From contig NC_037681.1 in the NCBI RefSeq assembly GCF_003255815.1, forward strand, positions 82,502,985-82,566,984: a stretch of DNA of 64,000 nt, given 5' to 3'. Source of the stretch: Theropithecus gelada (taxonomy: Eukaryota; Chordata; Mammalia; Primates; Cercopithecidae). Below are positions 59,701 to 64,000 of this stretch, one piece after another. Made by a program: the position numbers and the translations under genes. Every line of letters starts with the position of its first letter. Position 1 is the stretch's first letter. Below the pieces are notes generated by a model. That model was not told the origin of the DNA and ran no database searches. It saw nothing but the letters and a program-made list of their open reading frames with translations.

Positions 59701-62700
59701 TCCAGATGATCCTCCATTATTGTTTTACCTCCCAGAGACCCACATTAGAATACAAAGTTACATCCATAAGGAATACTAAACTGAAGTCCCAACACTTGGA
59801 TTTATAATACTTTCCACTTAACTACATAATAGATACCTATGTTTGGGTGTGCATTCTCATCGTTTAAAAAGCATTAAACAAAGTATGAATTATAGTTTAG
59901 TCCTGTTGACTCCAAAGTAATCTCTCCTTCCTCTAAACTCCAGGTACCCTACACTTTTTACTATTTTTTTGGTTTTGGTTTGAGATGGAGTCTTGCTCAG
60001 TCACCCAGGCTGGAGTGCAGCTGTGCAATCTCGGCTCACTGCAACCTCTGCCTCCTGGGTTCAAGTGATTCTCCTGCCTCAGCCTCCCACCTCCTGAGTA
60101 ACTGGGACTACAGGTGCTCACCACCATGCCTGGCTAATTTTTGTATTTTTAGTAGAGACCGGGTTTCACCATATTGGCCAGGCTAGTCTCAAACTCTTGA
60201 CCTTGTGATTCACCCACTTCGGCCTCCCAAAGTGCTAGGATTACAGGTATGATACACTCTGCCTCACTCACTTTCTACTATTTTTATTTATTTATTTATT
60301 TATTGAGACGGAGTTTTGCTCTTATTGCCCAGGCTACAGTGCAATGGCACAATCTCGGCTCACCACAACCTCTGCCTCCCAGGTTCAAGCAATTCTCCTG
60401 CCTCAGCCTCCCAAGGAGCTGGGATTACGGGCATGAGCCACCATGCCTGGCTAATTTTGTATTTTTAGTAGAGACAGGGTTTCTCCATGTTGGTCAGGAT
60501 GGTCTCGAACTCCTGACCTCAGGTGATTCGCCCCTCAGCCTCCCTAAGTACTGGGATTACAGGTGTGAGCCACCACACCCAGCCCCATCTTTTACTTTTT
60601 AAACAGCACATCTAACCCTCCATCAAGGTCTTGCAGTGTGAACAGCAGTGCTCAATTAGTACTCAATGACTCAACTCTTTACCATTTTATCCATTCCTTT
60701 TGGTCCAAGGCTTGTTCTAATAGCATCAGCAACCGCTGCAGATGGAAAAAAAAAAAAGAAAACAAAAGAAATTAGAACTTTTTTTTTTTAAGAGACAGGG
60801 TCTTACTATATTGCCCAGGGTGGCCTCAAACTCCTTGGCTCAAGCAACCCTCCCACCTCAGCCTCCCAGAATAGCTGGAGGTACGGGAAATCAAGACTCC
60901 TTAAAGAGAGGTTTTTCCTCGCAAATGATCATTGTGTTCTTATTAGGATATGGTGCATAACAAATCACGGTGTCCACAGAAGAAAATTCATTGTCTAAAA
61001 ATAATCTATTGGAAACAGAGTAATTAAAATAATTAATTTAAATGTATGATGCTTCACTTTTTTGTTAGTCAACGTACACAGTATTATTATTTTGAGACAG
61101 GGTCTCACTCTGTCTGTCACAAGGCTAGAGTGCAGTGGTGCGATCTCAGCTCACTGCAACCTCCACCTCCTGAGTTCAAGTGATTCTCCTGCCTCAGCCT
61201 CTCGAGTAGCTGCCACCATGCCCAGCTATTTTTTTGTATTTTTAGTAGAGACAGGGTTTCACTACGTTGGCCAGGATGGTCTCGATCTTTTGACCTCCAT
61301 CTGCCTGCCTCGGCCTCCCAAAATGCTGGGATTACAGGTGTGAGCTACCGCGCCTGGCCTAATATTTGTAATCAGCTTATGGCAGAATACATTTTGAGGA
61401 TTCATCTCATCTTCCTTCAGATGTCAAAATGGTACAATCTAGTTAGGAGCTCTGAGAATTGCTATTTCCTCCATTCCTTAAAACAGGGCAAGCAGCAACA
61501 GAACTGTCTAGATCTAACATACGTATCCTTTTTCCAAAATGATTAGGACCAGAAGCGTTTTGAATTTTAGAGTACTTCAAATTAGGAATGCTCAATTTAT
61601 ATATAATTCACTTATTTGTTTACTCTGTCTAGTGTGTAATCTCTGAGAGTAAAGACATTTGTTCACTAATGTGAACATGGTATATAGGTGGCCTACAGCA
61701 AAAATTAACACTAACACTGCCAAAAGGGCAAACCACAATGGAAATGCTATAGAGCAAGATACTCTTAAAAAAATCCAACAAGGCCGGGCGCGATGGCTCA
61801 CACCTGTAATCCCAGCGCTTCGGGAGGCTGAGGTGGTCAGGAGCTCAAGACCAGCCTGGACAACATGGCGAAACCCAGCCTCTACTAACAATACAAAAAT
61901 GAGCTGGGTGTGGCGGCGCACATCTGTAGTCCCAGCTACTCAGGAGGCTGAGGCAGGAGCATGGCTTGAACCCAGGAGGCGGAGGTTGCAGTGAGCGGAG
62001 ATCACGCCACTGCACTCCAGCCTGGGGGACAGAGCAAGACTCCATCTCAACAAACCAATCCAACAAACCAAACAAAAACCAAAACTCTCAAATCGTAGCT
62101 TTTGGTCATCAGTATGTTAAAAAACATCCCTGGGGCCGGGCACGGTGGCTTTTGGTCATCAGTATGTTATAAAACATCCCTGGGGCCAGGCACGGTGGCT
62201 CACACCTGAAATCCCAGCACTTTGTGAGGCCAAGGTGGGCCATCACTTGAGGCCGGGAGTTCAAGATATAACGGGTCATCTTCACAGATAATTTAGGTGG
62301 CCTTTCCTTCCCACATGCACACCCTCCTCTGTTGTTTCGGTTCTCTGTTCACTTTTGTTTCAAAGGTTACTAAATTTCCCACTTATCTTGTTTGTTGAAT
62401 ATCAACCATATTATAAACTCTCTTGGCCCCCAAATCTCTTTTTCTTTTTTGAGACAGAGTTTCACTCGTCGCCCTGGCTGCGTATGCCACCACACTCGGC
62501 TAATTTTGTATTTTTAGTAGAGACAGGGTTTCTCCATGTTGGTGAGGTTGGTCTTGAACTCCTGACCTCATGTGATCCGCCCGCCTCAGCCTCCCAAAGT
62601 GCTGGGATTACAGATGTGAGCCACCCTGCCTGGACCAAAATTTATCTTTCAACATTCTGTTCCTAATCTAACAAATGTAAGCTTCAACTATGGTCCCCAA

Positions 62701-64000
62701 TTAACCTACAAACCTTCGCTTCCAGGTACATTATCTCCTGAACTTCCAAATGAATCCTAAATTTAGCCATTCTGACCTTTCCAACTCATTAGGCCCAAGT
62801 TAGAAATGATTACTTTTTCTTACATTCAGGGTTACCTATCTAATCACCATCACATTCCCAGTTACTTGGGCTGATGACTGCAAATACTTTTAAGGTGTAC
62901 ATGCGTCTTTACATGCTTTCTCACTGAATCCTCACAGCAAGCCTACACGTTGGTTAAAAAGAAATGATCCGATAGCTGGGGGAGATTAAGTCAAATACTT
63001 TCCAGGACACCAGGCCTTTAACATCTGGCCCCAACCTAGCTTTCTAATCTCACCTCTTCCGCAAACATAGTATTCTTCAACCCAAAAGAAATACTATACT
63101 CAATATACACTCGGGCAAGATCTCTAAACCTCTGTCCTGACTTTTCCTTCCAGAGCTTTCTATCTCAACTCGATTTCTCTTAATCTTAACTCTAAAAAGC
63201 AAACATTTCCTCCTCAATTTTATAGGTAAGAAATCTTTGGCACAGAGGTTACAGGTCACTAAGACATGAAGTAACGGAAGCAGAGAATGAAACTCTGGTC
63301 TGATTTCCACACTCTTCTACAAAAAAACCAAATAATTGTTTCTTGATTTGGCTGTGCACATGCAGAGACGACATCAACGTAACTTTCCGCAACTATTTCA
63401 AACAAGACACGTAAGTCGGTTCCTACATCCATCCCAGTACAATAAGCCTCGCCCCAATTTAGACGCGGAGTTCACCCAATTCGTCTCAACAGCTGTGTCA
63501 AGTTTATTTAATACCTCTTTAAATAAGAATAAGAAAGCTGAAACATATTGTGCATTCTACCAGTTCCAATAAGCAGATAAGCGACAGCCCTTAAGCGTCA
63601 GACCCCTCGGGAAGACTGCACGCAATCCTCGGCATTTTGAACTGCTTTCGACTCCAATATGAATGATGCACAGTGCAGGATGAAAAACTATGGGAGACTA
63701 AGACGCAAAATGGGGCAAGTTCAAAGGCCTCCATACTCCGGGTTGGCAATCATCGACAGAAAAACAGGAGTAGGGATCCCTTCACTGGGCTGCTTCCACA
63801 GGGAGGACAAGAGGGGAACACCCGAAAGAACGTGAAAAGAGCCAAACCAGCTCAAGCCCACGGTGAGAGCGCAGAGCTCAGCCCCGCGGCCCCGCGGGTC
63901 AGGCCCTGAGAGTGATACCTTTGGCGGCGGAAATGTTGCTGAAGCGGATCTGGGCTGGCTTGTCGCGGTCCTGATAGGCGCCTTTTCCGCGGCCGCCGGC
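44754..64000 (-). CDS. CCT4: CCT4, chaperonin TRiC/CCT delta subunit, nearly complete
   Basis: Gene-level entry. Fourteen exons between 64000 and 44754 join in one frame of 524 codons ending in TAA; with the 15 codons expected upstream of base 64000 this gives 539, the human length. Role: one of eight different subunits of the double-ring cytosolic chaperonin that folds actin, tubulin, WD40 proteins and others with ATP. Seen: TCP-1 signatures around [10 protein letters not shown] (52-60), [12 protein letters not shown] (68-79), [10 protein letters not shown] (98-107, with the ATP/Mg Asp of GDGTT), ERSIHDAL (402-409, second catalytic Asp) and GGGAPE (424-429). Residue numbers assume the missing 15. 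All introns are GT-AG and no stop or frameshift is seen, so this is the active gene and not a retrocopy. In human the promoter is shared with divergent COMMD1, which would lie right of this window. Confidence 0.98.
44912..45221 (+). mobile_element. Alu
   Basis: agtaaaa-cct flanks; first Alu of CCT4 intron 13. Confidence 0.95.
45244..45425 (+). mobile_element. Alu with internal deletion
   Basis: Head joined straight to the right arm; AACC-repeat tail; aacctttaaaaaa flanks. Confidence 0.92.
45489..45602 (-). CDS. CCT4: CCT4 exon 13 (residues 498-535)
   Basis: 114 bases after 'atttgcag', [18 protein letters not shown] to RSILKIDDV, followed by gtaagt. Equatorial-domain C-terminal helix. Confidence 0.96.
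45884..46170 (-). mobile_element. Alu
   Basis: Diverged, reverse. Confidence 0.9.
46249..46550 (+). mobile_element. Alu
   Basis: Full length. Confidence 0.92.
46761..47066 (+). mobile_element. Alu
   Basis: Small right-arm deletion. Confidence 0.92.
47146..47449 (-). mobile_element. Alu
   Basis: Target duplication tattaatagctttt. Confidence 0.95.
47865..48005 (-). mobile_element. MIR-like SINE
   Basis: 'cacctgaggaaactgaggac' and 'agtaagtggcagattta', 180 bases downstream of CCT4 exon 12 in intron 12. Confidence 0.65.
48186..48420 (-). CDS. CCT4: CCT4 exon 12 (residues 419-497)
   Basis: 235 bases after 'atttcag', [18 protein letters not shown] to [10 protein letters not shown], followed by gtaatc. 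GGGAPE is the conserved equatorial motif near the nucleotide pocket. The largest CCT4 exon in the window. Confidence 0.97.
48557..48687 (-). CDS. CCT4: CCT4 exon 11 (residues 376-419)
   Basis: 131 bases after 'actgaag', [17 protein letters not shown] to VIRCLVKK plus AG, followed by gtaatg. ERSIHDAL carries the second catalytic Asp (407), typical of group II chaperonins. Intron 10 is just 95 bases. Confidence 0.96.
48783..48893 (-). CDS. CCT4: CCT4 exon 10 (residues 339-375)
   Basis: 111 bases after 'tttccag', [17 protein letters not shown] to NGSGKLLK, followed by gtaaca. Only an 87-base intron separates it from exon 9. Confidence 0.96.
48981..49077 (-). CDS. CCT4: CCT4 exon 9 (residues 306-338)
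   Basis: 97 bases after 'attttag', [18 protein letters not shown] to REDIEFICK, followed by gtaaaa. Apical domain. Confidence 0.96.
49354..49635 (-). mobile_element. Alu
   Basis: cccattta at both ends. Confidence 0.93.
49640..49765 (-). mobile_element. Alu fragment
   Basis: Single-arm remnant next to the previous copy. Confidence 0.75.
49885..50065 (-). mobile_element. MIR-like SINE carrying a foldback
   Basis: 'cagatgagcaaactg' then 'tactcaaggtcagtagct' and 'gggattagaaccaagtcttc'. A perfect inverted duplication sits at its core. Confidence 0.65.
50137..50293 (+). mobile_element. Alu, right arm missing
   Basis: Stops after 'ggcatggtggcacatgccc'. Confidence 0.9.
50451..50728 (+). mobile_element. 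Alu
   Basis: No poly(A) left. Confidence 0.92.
50790..51092 (+). mobile_element. AluY-like
   Basis: Short gap in the right arm. Confidence 0.92.
51403..51542 (-). CDS. CCT4: CCT4 exon 8 (residues 260-306)
   Basis: 140 bases after a 'taaacag' acceptor, [18 protein letters not shown] to LLIQKSIL plus AG, followed by gtgtgg. The first Met is internal to the protein. Apical-domain segment. Confidence 0.96.
51850..52018 (-). mobile_element. Fossil 7SL/Alu monomer
   Basis: Reverse copy with 'gggactattcacaggtgatg', the 7SL-like part missing from normal Alus. Confidence 0.65.
52219..52351 (-). CDS. CCT4: CCT4 exon 7 (residues 215-259)
   Basis: 133 bases after 'ttcttag', [18 protein letters not shown] to [10 protein letters not shown], followed by gtaagt. 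Start of the substrate-binding apical domain. Confidence 0.96.
52696..52817 (-). CDS. CCT4: CCT4 exon 6 (residues 175-215)
   Basis: 122 bases after 'aaatctag', [19 protein letters not shown] to DIKIVKKL plus GG, followed by gtaagc. Intermediate-domain segment with the conserved VDLRDIKI stretch. Confidence 0.96.
53185..53390 (-). mobile_element. MIR-like SINE
   Basis: 'catgccaggcagtggtctca', 'agatggagaaactggagcca'. CCT4 intron 5. Confidence 0.6.
53650..53845 (+). mobile_element. MIR-like SINE
   Basis: 'cctgggttcaaatctcagct' B box and 'catctataaaatggggatat'. CCT4 intron 5, opposite to the previous MIR. Confidence 0.65.
54165..54307 (-). CDS. CCT4: CCT4 exon 5 (residues 127-174)
   Basis: 143 bases after 'aatgacag', [18 protein letters not shown] to ATTSLNSK, followed by gtgagg. 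Completes the first equatorial part and leads into the intermediate domain. Confidence 0.96.
54531..54821 (-). mobile_element. AluJ-like
   Basis: Diverged, CCT4 intron 4. Confidence 0.9.
54985..55268 (-). mobile_element. Alu
   Basis: Target duplication ctaccactcattttt. Confidence 0.95.
55525..55633 (-). CDS. CCT4: CCT4 exon 4 (residues 91-127)
   Basis: 109 bases after 'cacttag', [20 protein letters not shown] to CTKLLQK plus G, followed by gtgggt. Contains GDGTT, the ATP-hydrolysis motif with Asp104. Confidence 0.96.
55946..56271 (-). mobile_element. AluJ-like
   Basis: agagtatc on both sides. Confidence 0.92.
56560..56935. mobile_element. Old LINE-like fragment
   Basis: A/T-rich, with 'aatttggaaaatacagaaag', 'tttttaatggctgtacgatt' and 'ccaggttgtttcgatta', resembling common old LINE copies. 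Class uncertain. Confidence 0.4.
56986..57281 (-). mobile_element. Alu
   Basis: Full length, reverse. Confidence 0.93.
57417..57727 (+). mobile_element. AluY, Old World monkey type
   Basis: Flanks ag-agtaaaat; it lies inside the inserted block of inverted duplication B. Confidence 0.94.
57732..57846. repeat. Inverted duplication B, left copy
   Basis: About 88% identical to the reverse complement of 60910-61030. The block is bracketed by two identical 22-base flanks at 57379-57400 and 57852-57873. Confidence 0.85.
57884..58176 (-). mobile_element. Alu
   Basis: First of two abutting reverse copies. Confidence 0.92.
58179..58340 (-). mobile_element. Alu fragment
   Basis: Older arm; ga-ttgtgtttt flanks bracket the pair. 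Confidence 0.8.
58515..58811 (+). mobile_element. Alu close to CCT4 exon 3
   Basis: aagactcacct on both sides; its tail is just 23 bases downstream of the exon 3 donor. Confidence 0.95.
58835..58924 (-). CDS. CCT4: CCT4 exon 3 (residues 61-90)
   Basis: 90 bases after 'ttttctag', [18 protein letters not shown] to HPAARM, followed by gtaagt. [11 protein letters not shown] is the second TCP-1 signature. Phase 0 at both ends. Confidence 0.96.
59084..59375 (+). mobile_element. Alu
   Basis: aagaatatgca flanks. Confidence 0.94.
59376..59964. other. CCT4 intron 2, unique sequence
   Basis: A 72-codon cysteine-rich minus frame (59701-59483) has paired Cys but no family likeness; not called. Confidence 0.5.
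59965..60263 (-). mobile_element. Alu
   Basis: Reverse; followed at once by another. Confidence 0.92.
60281..60583 (-). mobile_element. Alu with (TTTA)n tail
   Basis: Ends about 100 bases from CCT4 exon 2. Confidence 0.93.
60683..60735 (-). CDS. CCT4: CCT4 exon 2 (residues 43-60)
   Basis: 53 bases after 'atctgcag', encoding [17 protein letters not shown], followed by gtaaag. It carries the TCP-1 signature LGPKGMDK of the nucleotide-binding equatorial domain. Much too short for ORF calling. Confidence 0.96.
60779..60889 (-). mobile_element. Alu monomer fragment
   Basis: Begins 43 bases from the exon 2 acceptor, on its intron 1 side. Confidence 0.78.
60910..61030. repeat. Inverted duplication B, right copy
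   Basis: Likely source: it lacks the 22-base flanking duplication that brackets the left copy. Confidence 0.8.
61083..61358 (-). mobile_element. Alu
   Basis: Diverged, small deletion. Confidence 0.92.
61782..62056 (+). mobile_element. Alu
   Basis: Target duplication aatccaacaa. Confidence 0.93.
62101..62200 (+). repeat. 50-base tandem duplication across an Alu head
   Basis: 62101-62150 and 62151-62200 differ at two bases. Each unit holds 32 bases of flank and the first 18 of the Alu. Confidence 0.95.
62184..62268 (+). mobile_element. Alu 5' fragment
   Basis: Stops at 'gggagttcaaga'. Confidence 0.88.
62437..62632 (-). mobile_element. Alu with large internal deletion
   Basis: About 100 bases gone after 'gtcgccctggctg'. 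Confidence 0.9.
62633..63918. other. CCT4 intron 1, unique sequence
   Basis: Repeat-free 1.3 kb leading into the CpG-rich start; possible intronic regulatory sequence, none identified. Confidence 0.55.
63800..64000 (-). promoter_or_regulatory. CCT4: CCT4 promoter-proximal CpG-rich zone
   Basis: CG-rich sequence rises from about 63850 to the window edge, covering CCT4 exon 1 and the start of intron 1. It is the inner flank of the CpG island expected around the CCT4 start beyond base 64000. Confidence 0.6.
63919..64000 (-). CDS. CCT4: CCT4 exon 1, partial (residues 16-43)
   Basis: Begins at the window edge in the glycine-rich N-terminal tail ([19 protein letters not shown]) and ends FSNISAAK plus G before gtatca. 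The start codon and 5'UTR lie beyond base 64000. It is part of a CpG-rich promoter zone. Confidence 0.94.

Noticed and set aside
1..64000. CRISPR arrays, operons, phage or plasmid functions
   Set aside because: The window is primate nuclear DNA; its regular repeats are Alus and microsatellites.

Overview
The window is nuclear DNA of an Old World primate. Two vertebrate protein-coding genes sit on the minus strand with clean GT-AG introns: FAM161A (from about 27.6 kb down past the left edge) and CCT4 (from the right edge down to about 44.57 kb). The order CCT4 then FAM161A on one strand matches human chromosome 2p15. Alu elements fill much of the sequence. The youngest carry changes typical of cercopithecid AluY copies (left arms reading 'ggctcaagcctg', right arms reading 'ctagccgggcgaggtggcggg' and 'gagatccggccactgc'), so a macaque, baboon or guenon-like monkey fits better than an ape. 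There is no sign of bacterial, CRISPR or plasmid-type content.

Layout. 0-27.6 kb: FAM161A exons 6 to 1 in the window (the last coding exon lies beyond base 1), with introns holding Alus, L1 and L2 pieces, MIRs and one MER1-like hAT element. 27.6-28.9 kb: CpG-rich FAM161A start region and a gene-free segment with CCAAT and E-box motifs. 29-44.5 kb: intergenic repeat archive. One ancient L1 3' end has been split by an RPL31 retrocopy, a solo LTR plus Alu, and an SRRM1 retrocopy; further right are an ERV-L remnant with an open dUTPase-like frame and a hAT MITE. 44.57-64 kb: CCT4 exons 14 to 1. The exons join into one frame of 524 codons and only about 15 N-terminal codons lie beyond base 64000.

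The two genes have separate jobs. CCT4 is the delta subunit of the cytosolic TRiC/CCT chaperonin; FAM161A is a centriole and cilium microtubule-binding protein whose loss causes retinitis pigmentosa in people. Nothing here suggests joint regulation apart from their tandem order.

No new molecular system is evident. The most unusual signal is a set of short rearrangement scars: a 54-base copy pasted into an Alu 1.35 kb away next to a foldback, two inverted duplications with arms of 115-146 bases, a perfect 18-base hairpin inside a MIR, an inverted block inside an Alu, and a 50-base tandem duplication. Together they look like replication template switching. All repeat names are from recognition by eye, and repeat ends are good to about 5-20 bases.
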